Source: Juglans regia
Taxonomy: Eukaryota; Streptophyta; Magnoliopsida; Fagales; Juglandaceae
Direction: 5' to 3'
Assembly (NCBI RefSeq): GCF_001411555.2
Contig: NC_049909.1
Location: 22,120,623 to 22,184,622 of the forward strand
DNA length: 64,000 nucleotides
Below, one piece after another: positions 48,552 through 60,600 of this stretch. Positions within the stretch are counted from its first letter, which is position 1. The number at the start of each line of letters is the position of its first letter. The translations under genes were made by a program, and so were the position numbers. The notes beneath the pieces were generated by a model that was not told where the DNA came from, ran no database searches, and was given only the letters and a program-made list of their open reading frames with translations.

Positions 48552-49404
48552 AAATGGGTTGACAGTTGGAAGATCGAGTGAAAAAAAAAATACTCTTCCA
48601 TTTGCCTTTCCATTTGAAAGCTAATTATGGCAGCAAGTTGATATTTGTTTTATATTTTGTAAATGAACATATATGACTTGACAGTTGTAATGTTCGAACC
48701 ATTTATTTGTTGGCTTCTGGAACATGGGTCTCCTTGCCTAAACAGAAACTGTACAGACTTTCTCATGTTGCTCAGTAAACTCTATTCCACCCAATCTTGT
48801 TCTTTCCATGTATTGATATATAATGCTGGTGCATTATGAACTTCTTTGTTTGTATAGGATACACCCATTCTTTGTCTGTGATTGCTGAAAAATACGAGAA
48901 AAGAAAATTAGATTGCATGGTTACAGGACATCAGAGTCGAGTACTGACCTTTATTTTTTCTTCTTTCTCTTCTTCTCTTCAACTCTCTACTTAGAAGAAA
49001 TTATACCGAGTCCCTCCGAACTATCGATTATTTCATCATGTAATTTTTAAAGAGTTTTAGTTTTGCTACTCATAGTCTTATACATCATATTTATTTTATT
49101 TTATTTGTTGTTTTATTTCTCTTAAACTAATTGAGTTCTTTTGCTCATCATCCACACCACATATTTGGTAAGGGAACAAAAATAAAAAAAATCATATGTG
49201 GTGTGTAGTGTGGGATGATGAGTTTTTCTTCTTTAAATTATTAAAATTTTTAATTAGGTTCTCAATAAGAAATAATACTTAAGTACTCCCAATCTCTGAA
49301 AATATAAATGTATGAGTTATTCTATTTCAAGTCGGTATGTAAAATATAAATTCACATCATACCTAGTAAGATTTAATTTGTAAGATTCAAATTTTAAAAT
49401 TAAT

Positions 49405-49550
49405 CCTTAAGAGTTGGTTCAAGTGGTAAAGACTTTGGTTTTGTTGGTATACTCCCTCCTAATTCTAAGGTTTGAGTTGAGACCTGTGCACCTTCAGAAT
49501 TAGTCAGGATGCTGTTTTCGGACACTCGATGCCAATCATTTTTTTTAATT
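49405..49550 (+). mobile_element. tRNA-derived SINE-like element
   Basis: TGGTTCAAGTGGT (49415-49427) matches a pol III A box and GGTTTGAGTTGAG (from 49469) resembles a B box, with tRNA-like order. No cloverleaf can be drawn, so it is not a functional tRNA gene. A clear terminal tail and target duplication were not found. Confidence 0.45.
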
Positions 49551-49792
49551 TTCCTTTAAATCAAATTGTTATGTAAATACTTTACTATGTATATTATCCA
49601 TAGTAACATAATTTTTTTATACATAGTAATATAATTTTTCTAAATATATTGTACATGAGGTGTTAAACCAAATGGTTGAATTATAATTTGTCTTAAATTG
49701 AAACTTGGGGATAATCTTGATGGTAAATTAGAAGTAGGGGTAATTATTTAAAAGAAAATACTAGTTGAATCGATAAAAATGATTGATTGAAT

Positions 49793-49825
49793 TTTTAATT
49801 TTTAATTTTTAATTTTTAATTTTTT
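49793..49825. repeat. (AATTTTT)n tandem run
   Basis: Four to five copies of a 7-bp unit AATTTTT in a row, ending in poly(T). Confidence 0.85.
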
Positions 49826-51875
49826 TTTACTTAATGATTAAAGAAGTGAATATTAATGAATTGATATTTTTTATTTTTTTAAAGTAATTAAAATTGTGTA
49901 AAAAATGATTAAAAGAAAAAGTGTATTTATACTCCTCGAAACATTTCCTTCGGTTAAATATCAGTCCCTGTAGGAGTGTCCTTATCTATATAGAAGTACC
50001 GCCCTTCTCTAAAGAGCTTGTTGGATAATTGATTTTAAAATGAGAAATGTTTTGGTCTCAATTTGGGATTCAAAAAATGTTGGAATTTTTTTTTTTACTT
50101 AATGATTAAAAAAATATTTTTTAATGATGCTATAAACTTTTTATTTTTGTTTAAAATGTTTGTAATAATTAGAAAAATCCATAAAAAAAAAAAATACATC
50201 ATTCAAAACATTTTTTGAATCCGAATCCGTAGCAGTACTCTTTTAAAATAAACAAGAATAATGCTAAACAGACGGAGATTGTACCGAGAGAGTATACCGA
50301 TGGGTGTATATATATATATTTTTTAATATTTAAGCATATTATTTTCAGAATAATGTCATTTGGTCATCTAAATTTACTGTTTATATCGCCATCTTGGCGC
50401 GACACATCATGTGATGTCATGTCATGTAATTTATTAAATAAAATAAAATAAAAAATCTAAAATCTCGATTTTAATTTTTTAATTTTTTTTATATTTTCGT
50501 GTGTCATTTAGATTTGAATATAATATTTTAATATTAATAAATGGCATGCCAGGTAGAGAACATTTAGAGATAAAATTTATAGAAAAAATAAATAATTTTA
50601 CATATAATTATAAAATATATAAACGTCACCTAATCATTTATAATAAAAATTATTATTAAAAATATAGATCATTACATAATTTACTATTACAAATATTTTT
50701 TCTCCTATTGAAATCCTCTATTTATTTCTATAAATACTGCAATCCAACTAAATTCTTAGGTACTGACGGGTGAACCCTCTCTCTGAGTCTCTCCGTTGAA
50801 ATCATATTTCAAGCAACTTTGGTGTGGGTAAGCTTCCTTTCCTTTCTCTCAGCTTCTTTTCCATCTATTCACTCGCTGTTATAATTAGATTTGATCTTCG
50901 GGATAGGCTTCCGAGGAAGCAAAGAAAAATTATTGAAATTCCGAGTTTTCGTCGTATGGTTTGCGACGAGGACCAATAATGGCATCACAGAGAGTTAGGG
51001 CTTTAGTGTTTTGAAAATTTTCCAAATTATCTTTTCTGGTTCTGAGCAAATGTTTCGTTTCGTTGGTCTGTGGTCTGTGGTTTCGTTTTACTTTCGTTAT
51101 AATTATTTTGGACTCTATAGATTATGAGTGGGAAAAACTTGTATAGTTGTATTCCAAGTCCCTTTTTTTTTGGAGTATAGGTTTAAGGTTACCTTATATC
51201 AATTGAATAAGTTTGCTAATGCTGGTTAGGTTTTTTTCCCCGATGTTTTTATATGAATCTTGCCCATTTGTTTGGGGGATTTGTTTTTTTAATTGAAGTT
51301 TGCCTAATTGCTAATGCTTTTGATTTTTTCATAGGTTGAATTTGGTCATTCGGTCGGGCTTTCCTTTTATTGATTGATTAAATTTGCAATCCCTCGATGT
51401 TTTGCAATCTGCTTAGTGCTTACTGTTTATCAATAGAGGAAAAATTAAATTAAAAAGAAAGTATTTTGGGCGTATCTGTTGAATGATTCGGTCCTTAATA
51501 TTTGTTGATAAATCTCTGCTGGGTGTGCAAGTGTATAGCTTTTGCTGTTTGGTAATTGAATTACCGTATCTGGTCGAATAGTTTTGGTTCAGTAGTGATG
51601 ATGGCGATGGTATATGTCGAAACAATCAATATAAATATTGGGAAAAATTATATACATATGAAAGGAAAGGAATCTCATCATGAGAAGGTGCTAATCAAAG
51701 CAGTGATCAGGAGCATTTAATATGCGTGAAAAGATTTTGCTTTATGTCAATAATGCATCTTGTTTATTCCATTTATATATTCTTTGAGTAATAATCGCAT
51801 GCTTTGCATGCTTGATGGCTTTAAACATGGGCTGATGTGGTGAAACATGGATATCGAACAGGTTTGAGTTGACAA

Positions 51876-52502
51876 ATGGGGAAAAGGAAGTCAAGGGCTA
51901 AGCCACCCCCGAAGAAGCGAATGGACAAGCTTGATACTGTCTTCAGCTGCCCCTTCTGCAACCATGGAACAAGTGTTGAATGCCGAATGTAAGTAGTATC
52001 CATTTAGATTCATGGAACAAGATTGCACTTTTTTTTATTATTATTATTAGTTTTGGCTGTTTTCTTCAGCCTTGTTACGATGGAATTACTTTTACTAGAG
52101 ATGTAGTTGATGAATTATAGTTATATTAGAAGTTGACATCTTCCATTACACTTGTGGACTCTGGTCACCTAGCATCATGTTTGCAAGTTCAATTTGATCC
52201 TGAAGATCTTTCCATTTTTTTTAGTCGTGTCTCATTAATTAATGCATTTATGAAGTAAAGTTTGTGTGCTCATGTACGTAATTTTCATATTGGTGTTGAT
52301 TGGAACTGAAAGATTTTGTGCTGTTTCAGTGATATGAAGAACTTGATTGGTGAGGCTTCTTGTGGGATTTGCCAAGAGAGTTTCAGCACCACCGTAACAG
52401 GTACCTTATTATTATTTCGTGGCTTTGGTAATTAACCTGTCAGGGGCCTGAGTTTGAAAAAGAGTTTCAACTTGTAAAACCTTCTTAAACGGGACTGGAT
52501 TG

Positions 52503-52543
<41 letters not shown>

Positions 52544-53030
52544 TTTGAGACGTATAGATTATAAAAATTTGCTCTTGGTTTTACTTAATTGTATGGTTTA
52601 GTCCAACTGCATTTGTTTTTTATTTTTACTTTTTTTATGACGTGGGACAAAAATAATAAACAAATGCAGTTGCATTTTATGACCTCTTTTTATTGTTTTC
52701 TGGGGATTAGACGCCTTTTTATTTGTTGTGGCTTCCACTGGTCTTCGATAATCCTTTTTTTCCCCAAGAGTCCTCACTAATCTTTTAGCCATATTAAATC
52801 GGTAAAGTACTAATCTTTCTTTTCTTTTTCTTTTTTTGGTTTTTTGTTTTGCAGCTTTAACTGAACCCATAGACATGTAAGTTGAAGTTTTGTATGAATG
52901 TTACTTTAGAACTAGAGAATTGCTTTTCTGTATTCTTCTTTCTTTTCATTTCATATTTTTGGATCACAGATATAGTGAATGGATCGACGAATGCGAGCGG
53001 GTCAACAGCCTCGAAGATGATGGTGCTTAG
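51876..53030 (+). CDS. Transcription elongation factor 1 homolog (ELOF1)
   Basis: Small zinc-binding elongation factor that rides with RNA polymerase II (Elf1 in yeast). Four exons: 51876-51988, 52330-52400, 52855-52876 and 52970-53030 (267 nt, 88 aa, the usual plant length). Start [20 protein letters not shown] is the conserved basic N-terminus that contacts nucleic acid. The zinc site is formed by FSCPFC and ASCGICQ, two CxxC pairs. Helical [18 protein letters not shown] follows, with a short acidic tail. Exon 3 is only 22 nt, an unusual micro-exon that ab initio predictors would easily miss, but frame and conservation require it. Intron 2 carries a (CT)n repeat. A non-coding leader exon is inferred upstream. 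Confidence 0.95.
52508..52540. repeat. (CT)n microsatellite in ELOF1 intron 2
   Basis: About 16 CT dinucleotides. Confidence 0.9.
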
Positions 53031-54606
53031 GAAGCTGCTTAGATGTTCATAATTCTGGTTCTCTTCTGGACGGGTAGAGCAAAACCAGAGAATAATAATG
53101 TGTGATTATTGTGTTAGCATGCACTGAGAGAACCTTGTTGGTGATGGGGTTGTATTCCTGACTCCCTTATATGGGAGAGATCTATTGCATTTACTATGCT
53201 TTTCAGATGACATTAGTAAATATATGAGCTTTGCAACTTGGTTTGTGGTTATAAATTCATTTCTGGATTTTGTCGAAATTCTTTTTCTTTTCTTTTTTTA
53301 AACTGATTTTGTCGAATTTCAAATTGGTGTTTAGGACACGAATTTTGGAATAACTATCTTGTGGTATAAATCATATTCCAAAGTGATCCATTTGTCGATT
53401 CTTCATTAATTTGTTGACAACATGCCGACGTGAGAATACACATAAAAAAAAGATTCAATCAGAATTAAAAACATATATACTCGAAAGTAGAATCCAATTT
53501 GGTATGATGAGACAATTCAACTACTACAATCCACTCATTTTTTAGTAGGCAATTTGGAGGAGTTTTTTCTTTAATTTCTATACAATATCACAACATTTTC
53601 TCCAAATTTTCGTGTTTGACATTTTGCAAATATTTATCAGTTCTATTCCTGCAATGACTATGATTATTTTAATTAACATATGGTTAGTGTAATTACAAAA
53701 TATATAAAAAAAATATTATTATTAAAAAATAATATTATATTATTATTTTGATGAATCTAATGACTAATTCAATGTGGAGTTATAGATAGAGAGGTTTTAG
53801 ATTTAAGGAAAACATGTACTTTTCATCAATTTTTGAAGATGAGTTTGATAAAACCAATGTCAATGCTAGATCATGTAGTATTGTAAAATCATATCTTTTA
53901 GAGATTAATTTTGTATATAAAGAAAAACTCTCACATTAGATTATATATTTTTTAATATTTTATTATTATTTACTTTTTTTTCTTTTTTTTAATATTTTGT
54001 AATTAGCACCACTGTAAATTCTATTATTTAACACCCACTAGAATTTTTGTTTTAAAATTTTATTTGTTGGTGGAGAGAGAAGGAAAGGAGAGAGAGAAAA
54101 ATAATAAAATAAAATTTAGAAAATAAATAGTACATCTTTAAATTTATAAAAATATTATTTATAGTTATAAAAATTTTTAAATATGTATAATCTAATATAA
54201 CTTAATTTAATAATATAACTTATTTTAAGATGATATTATACAAATATCTAGATATATATGCAATTGTATCATTCAATGCTAATGCTATAGCTCGCCAAAA
54301 TGCGCAAATATCCTGTCTAGTGTCGTGCAGTTTGCACTTTGCGCCCAACCTACGTCTCTACCAGAAATTTTGCAGGGACTTTACACAAAGATAGTCAGGG
54401 TAGCACCGTAGTAGTCTACAGCGTTCAGGGCCTTCTCGCTTCTTATGATTATTATAATTTAATAATAATAATAATAATACAAGTTTTGGCGAGCTTAAGC
54501 GCTGCATCTATCTAAATCCATCGGGCGTTTGTTTTTGGTTGAAGTTTTTTTCTTTCGCTTCTGAGAGTTTGAGAGGGAGACACAAGGAGAGCGACGGAAA
54601 GAGATC
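53031..54606. other. Intergenic, AT-rich
   Basis: Holds the ELOF1 3' flank and the upstream region of the SAWADEE homeodomain gene. It includes a poly-AT stretch (53690-54260) and an AAT trinucleotide run near 54455-54480. GC content rises near 54290-54600, the likely promoter and 5' UTR. No gene or clear element is identified. Confidence 0.55.
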
Positions 54607-57600
54607 ATGGGTCGGCCTCCTAGCAATGGAGGCCCTGCCTTCCGCTTCACACAAAATGAGGTATCTTCTTCTGCGACTTATTTTTTCCTTCTAATTTGCG
54701 ATTCATGTTAATATGTACGAGTCTGGGAACCTATATATGTGTTTGTGTGGCATGTATTATGCATTGTTCTTTTGATTGGATGAATTCCAGCTAACGTCTG
54801 GGTGAAATATTTTAAATTTCGAATTTAGGGGTGGAACTGTTAAATGGGTCAATTATGCAGGCTCTATGTTTTTGGTTTTCTGGGGTTTTAAAGTTCCCTG
54901 TTGGTGGTTGATTTAATTTAAGCTTATCAATTTACTGTTGCATGTGTGTATGTATATGTATGTATCAAATTTGAACTTAAAGTTCATTTCGTTAAAGAGG
55001 TCAGTTCAATTGCAGTTATCAGCGTACTTTTCTGGGTTGAATTGATTTATTGTTGATTCCTTTTGTTCCTGTTTCCTACGTTTATTTATTTCTTTTAACT
55101 AGTAGGGTAGATGTATATATGGTGCTATGATTTTATTATGTATAAATATATATGTAAATATGAGACGTGTTTAATTCTCTTAGTCGGGTATTTTTTAATA
55201 AAACTTTGTTGTTTTGTATGGTTTGGTATGCTTGTCATTTAGATTGCATTTCACATTGAACACACTCATTTCTGTCGTTGCCAGGAAACGACATGTAATC
55301 AATGGTAATGTTATTCTTCTTTTTTTTTTTTTTAATAAGTAAAATTATATTAATATCAATAGGTGTAACAAACTACACTGGGTGTATACAAGAGAGAGCA
55401 CCTAGCCCATAATAGAGAGCGCCTAATGAACAACGCCCAAGAGGGAGAAATTAGAAACCTATCCGATATACACCAAGCCCTATTGGGACAAAACATGCCT
55501 CCCCAGTAATGTTATCTTGTTGGGTGATCGGTGTATTTGGTAGCATGAAGCTATTTTGGATACTTTTTTAGATGTTTTTATTTCCAGAAACTTTAAAAAT
55601 AAACCTGAAAACACTTTGGAAGGTGTGCTTGTTTATGCGGCATTTCTTTCATTGAACAAAAAACCTAAAGGTAGTAACTGGAAGTATTTTAGCGATGATC
55701 TGTTCTCTCTAGTTGGTAGTGCCTTCTGTTCTCTCTAGTTTCTCTCCGTACAGTTTTAGTTTTTTTCCTTCTGTTGGTAGTGCCTTCTGTTGGTAGTGAT
55801 TCATCAATGGCTTTTCCCTTTTGAGGGGATTAGTGTATTCTCTGAATCATTAGGTCTGTGGGTTGGTTTAGATGGGGTTGTGTAATGAGGTATTCATTGA
55901 TCAGAAGTTGTTTGAGTTTAGAAAGGAGAATGCAAGGTGGTGGAGGATAATAGAAAGTAGTCATCGTGGTGTGAAATATATTTCAGTGGATTGGGAAACT
56001 TTGGGTTGGCTGGGTTCTATGGTGAAGGAGTGTGCAATAACTTTGGGTACTCAGGAGTTTCTGCGAACTCGTAGGAAAGGGGACACTGTGATAATAGTGA
56101 GGAAGGGACGTAACTTTAATGGAAGTTTTATATCCATATCGGAATTTGGTCGTGATAAGAGGAGAGGATTGATTGTGATTCCGGAAGGAAGAAAGGGGGA
56201 GGGATGGAAGAAGCTTGCTGATACTTTAATGGAGATGGCTGATATCCAGTTGGTTGCTGTGAAGAAGAACAAAGGTGAGGGAGGTGCTCCTTCATCGTGG
56301 GCAAGAGGTGCAAGGTCGTACAGTGAGGTGCTGAAGAAGGTACCGTATCATGCTGCGTTTGACGTGGTGTCAGGTGCAACCAAGGACGTGCAGCGGCATG
56401 GTGTAGCAGAAAGCAGATTGGCGGGGCTAAATGAGGAAAGCATGTTGAAGACGTTAGCTGGATTGGAGGAGAAGATCGGCATTGTGTTAGATGAGATAAA
56501 CTTTCTAAAACGGTGCGTTAAAGGTAAAGAGGTGGTGGGCCGAAATGGTGGGCTTGGTATGGGTCTGGGCAGCGCGACGGGCTTGGGCAAGGGTCAGGCT
56601 TTAGGCCCTGTGAAGGCCTGGAGGGCAGTGGAGACCGTTGGGTCGGGGAAGGTTCTCGGATCCGAGATATCGGACCAGGGACAGCGGGCGGCGCCGATAA
56701 GCTCATTACCGGCAACCCTGCCGGCACAGAAGCTGCCGACAACCTCGGTCGAACCCTCTGGTGAGACGGAAAAGGAGATCCGGCTCGGATCCGAGACTTT
56801 GGACCAGGGTCTTGTTGCTCCTGTGGCGCCGATAGTTGCTTTATCGGCATCCCTGCCGGCACAGAAGTTGCCGACACCCTCGGTCGACCACTCAGGTGAG
56901 ACGGTCAAGGAGTTTCGACGGGAAGAGGTCGAGGAGGGGGAGTTTCTGGCGTTAACTCCTGCGTCTGTGGAGAATAGTCTATCGGAACTGTGTGTGGTGG
57001 ACGAATTCCCAGAAGTGGTGCACGAGCAGTCTGGCTTGAGGGATAGAATTCCAGAAGAGGTGCTCGAGCAGTCTGGCTTGAGGGAGAGAGAGATGTCTCT
57101 TTGCGGTGAGGTGTTTTCGCGGGACAGTGAGGTGGTTCAGAGTGGTCTTCCACTTTTGGTGTTGAGTAGTTCTGATGAGTTATTTTCTGGGGATGATCCT
57201 TCTCTTAATAATATGGTTTTAAGTGGTGAAACTGTTTCGGTGATTTCAAATAACAGTGTTGGGGAAGAGGGGGCTCTTACTCCTTTATGTACACTCCCCC
57301 CCAGTGATTATGGGAGTTGTTCGACGAATTGGATTTTCAAAAAGGTAGAGGAGCTACAGAAAATTTTTGGGGTCTCTTTTGGAGGTTATGAGGAACAATT
57401 TATGGCCCTTCTTGTGGCTATTGAAGCTAGCCGCTCGAAATCAGCCTCAAAACAAGATAGGGAACTTAAACGCTTGACATGCTCCATCAATTATGATGTT
57501 AAGGAGGGGAGTAGCGGAAGGGTTAGATCAAAAGGGAGGGGTAAGTTAAGCTTTAATGAAGCCTAAGATCATTTCTTGGAATGTAAGGGGTCTCAATGAT

Positions 57601-60600
57601 AGGGACAAACGCATTCGGATCAAAGCGCTATTGAGATTATGGAAGGGAGATTTGATATGCTTGCAAGAAACGAAGTTGGGTTTTATTGATAGAAGTTTTG
57701 TGCGTAGTATTTGGGGATGTTCCTATATGGGCTGGTCCTATTTGGCCTCTCAGGGAGCATCAGGTGGAGTATTATTAATGTGGGATAAAAGAGTGTTTGA
57801 GGCGATTGAGGAGTGTGTTGGAGAGTTTTCGGTTTCGGTGCTATTCAAAAATGTGAGCGATGGGTGGACTTGGGCTTTTGCAGGGTCTTATGGTCCTAAC
57901 ATAGATAGAGATAGACGACGGTTGTGGGAGGAGTTGGCGGGAATACACTCTTTATGGGATGTGCCGTGGTGTATGGGGGGTGATTTTAATATTACTCGTT
58001 TTCCTAGTGAACGATCGGGGCTTCATCGACACACTTTGGCCATGGCGGAATTCTCTGAGTTCATTTTTGATATGGATCTTATGGACCTCCCTTTGGTGGG
58101 TGGTGAGTATACTTGGTCTAATGGCCGTGCTTGGTCGAAATTGGATAGATTTCTTGTCTCGCCGTTATGGGAAGCCCACTATCCAGAAGTTAGCCAGAAA
58201 AGGTTAGCTAGAGTCAGCTCAGACCATTTTCCCATCCTCTTAGATTGTGGTGGCTTTCAAGGGGGTCGCCGGTATTTCAAGTTTGAGAATATGTGGCTTA
58301 AGGTGGACGGGTTTGTTGAGATGGTGAGAAATTGGTGGGCTTCGTACCAGTTTAGTGGCACTCCGAGTTTTATTCTTGCAGGTAAGATGAAAGCTCTAAA
58401 GCAAGACCTGAAGAAATGGAACTTGGAAGTTTTTGGTCACATTGACAATCAAAAGTCTATTTTGATGGAGGAGTTGCAGGAGTTGGAGGGTAAGGAATTA
58501 ATGGGAAGGGCTTCGGAGGAGGAGTTATTGAGAAAAGTAACGGTTGTGGCAGATTTGGAAAGGGTATTGCTTTTAGAAGAGACTTCATGGCGTCAAAAAT
58601 CCAGAGCTCTCTGGTTGAAAGAGGGTGATAGGTGTACGAAGTTTTTTCACAAAATGGCTAATTCTCATCGACGTAATAATGCGATTGAGTTGTTACATTC
58701 AGGTACACAGGTACTATCTTCTTCGGCTGATCTAGAAAGTCACATTGCACATTATTATGAGTCTCTACTTACCGAACCAGTAACTTGGAGGCCGAAGCTT
58801 GATGACTTACCGTTTGAGGTAATTGATCCGCAGCTTGTGAGTGTATTGGAGAGACCTTTTGTGGAAGATGAGATTTTCAAGGTCATATCTGGTATGGCTA
58901 AGGACAAAGCGCCGGGTCCGGATGGTTTCTCAATGGGTTTCTTCCAAACTTGTTGGGATGTGGTGAAAGGTGATGTTTTGCGGGTGTTCAGTGAATTTCA
59001 TGCTTATCAAAAGCTTGAAAAATCACTTAATGCGACTTTTATTGCACTCATTCCAAAGAAACATGGGGCGTCGAATATTGAGGATTTTCGCCCAATAAGT
59101 TTGATTAGCAGTGTTTATAAGATTATTTCAAAGGTCCTTGCTAATCGGCTTAGTCTAGTGCTGGAAAATATTATCTCCAAGCCTCAGAATGCTTTTATTC
59201 ATGGGAGATATATACTTGATTCGGTGCTCATTGCAAATGAGTGTTTGGATGCTAGATTGAGGGAGGGAAGTCCAGGTATTCTTTGCAAGCTAGACATGGA
59301 GAAGGCTTATGACCATGTGAACTGGGATTTCCTTTTGTATTTATTGAAGAGGTGTGGTTTCGGCGATAGGTGGATTTCTTGGATGCGTTTTTGCATTTCA
59401 ACGGCCCGATTTTCAGTGCTAGTTAATGGCACTCCTGCAGGTTTTTTTCATAGCTCGAGGGGTTTGCGACAGGGTGATCCATTATCTCCCTTTCTTTTTG
59501 TCATAGTTATGGAGGCGTTGAGTAAGATGTTGCAGGCTACTGTTAGTGGAGGTTTTTTATCTGGTTTTCAAGTAGGAAATAGCTCTGGTAGCTCTTGTAT
59601 CATTTCACATCTTCTTTTTGCAGACGACACCCTGTTGTTTTGTGAAGCGAATAGGAGTCAGGTCCAAACTTTGCGTGCATTATTACTTTGTTTTGAAGCA
59701 GTATCAGGGCTTAAGGTGAACCTTGACAAGTCTGAGTTGGTTCCAGTGGGTGTGGTCCCTAATATACGTAATCTAGCAAGTCTTCTGGGTTGCAGGGTGT
59801 CCTCGTTCCCAATGAAATATTTGGGTCTTCCGTTAGGTGCTACTTTCAAGAGTAGAGCTATATGGGATGGGGTGGTAGAAAAGATAGAGAAAAGGTTGGC
59901 TGGATGGAAAAGGGTGTATCTATCGAAAGGAGGTCGTCTCACTCTCATCAAGAGTACCCTCACAAACCTCCCCACTTATTTTTTATCCCTTTTCCCTATG
60001 CCTGCAGGGGTGGTGAATAGAATTGAGAAACTCTTCAAGGCATTTCTATGGGGAGGCTTAGGGGAGGAGAAGAAAGTTCATTTGGTTAATTGGAAGACAG
60101 TATGTTCTCCAGTTGAGTATGGGGGGTTGGGTGTGTGTAATTTGAGAACTTTTAATAAAGTGTTGTTGGGGAAATGGCTTTGGAGATATCATATGGAAGA
60201 GGGTTCTTTGTGGAGGGAAATAATAGATGCTAAATATGGGGTTGAATGGGGTGGTTGGTGTTCTAAAGAAGTGAGAGGGGGGCATGGAGTGGGGCTATGG
60301 AAGTTTATAAGGAAGGGGTGGAATATTTTAGTAAATCATATTCGTTTTGTCGCAGGTGAGGGTAATCGAATCAGTTTTTGGCAAGATGTGTGGTGTGGAG
60401 ATCATGCATTGGAAAGAGTGTTTCCAATTTTATATCGTATTGCAGTTAACAAGGACGTTTCTGTGGCGGATGTGCGATTATTTGCTCATGGTTCGCATCA
60501 GTGGAATATTCTGTTTAATAGAGATATTCATGATTGGGAATTATCTATGGTTTCAGATTTTTTCAGCTTGTTACACTCTTTAGGGTCTACTAGGGCGCAA

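Larger units (their letters stand above)
48552..51875. other. Intergenic DNA plus ELOF1 leader exon and leader intron
   Basis: Up to about 50.7 kb this is AT-rich DNA with the RING-H2 3' flank, a SINE-like element near 49405-49550 and an AATTTTT tandem run at 49793-49825. The probable ELOF1 5' leader exon lies around 50760-50827, ending at donor GTAAGC. Its leader intron runs to the CGAACAG acceptor at 51861. No additional gene is seen. Confidence 0.55.

Noticed and set aside
49411..49490. Possible tRNA gene
   Set aside because: A- and B-box-like motifs are present but no cloverleaf or discriminator region can be drawn; better explained as a SINE.
59658..59975. Antisense frames inside the LINE, including this 105-codon one
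   Set aside because: Shadows of ORF2 with no recognisable motifs.
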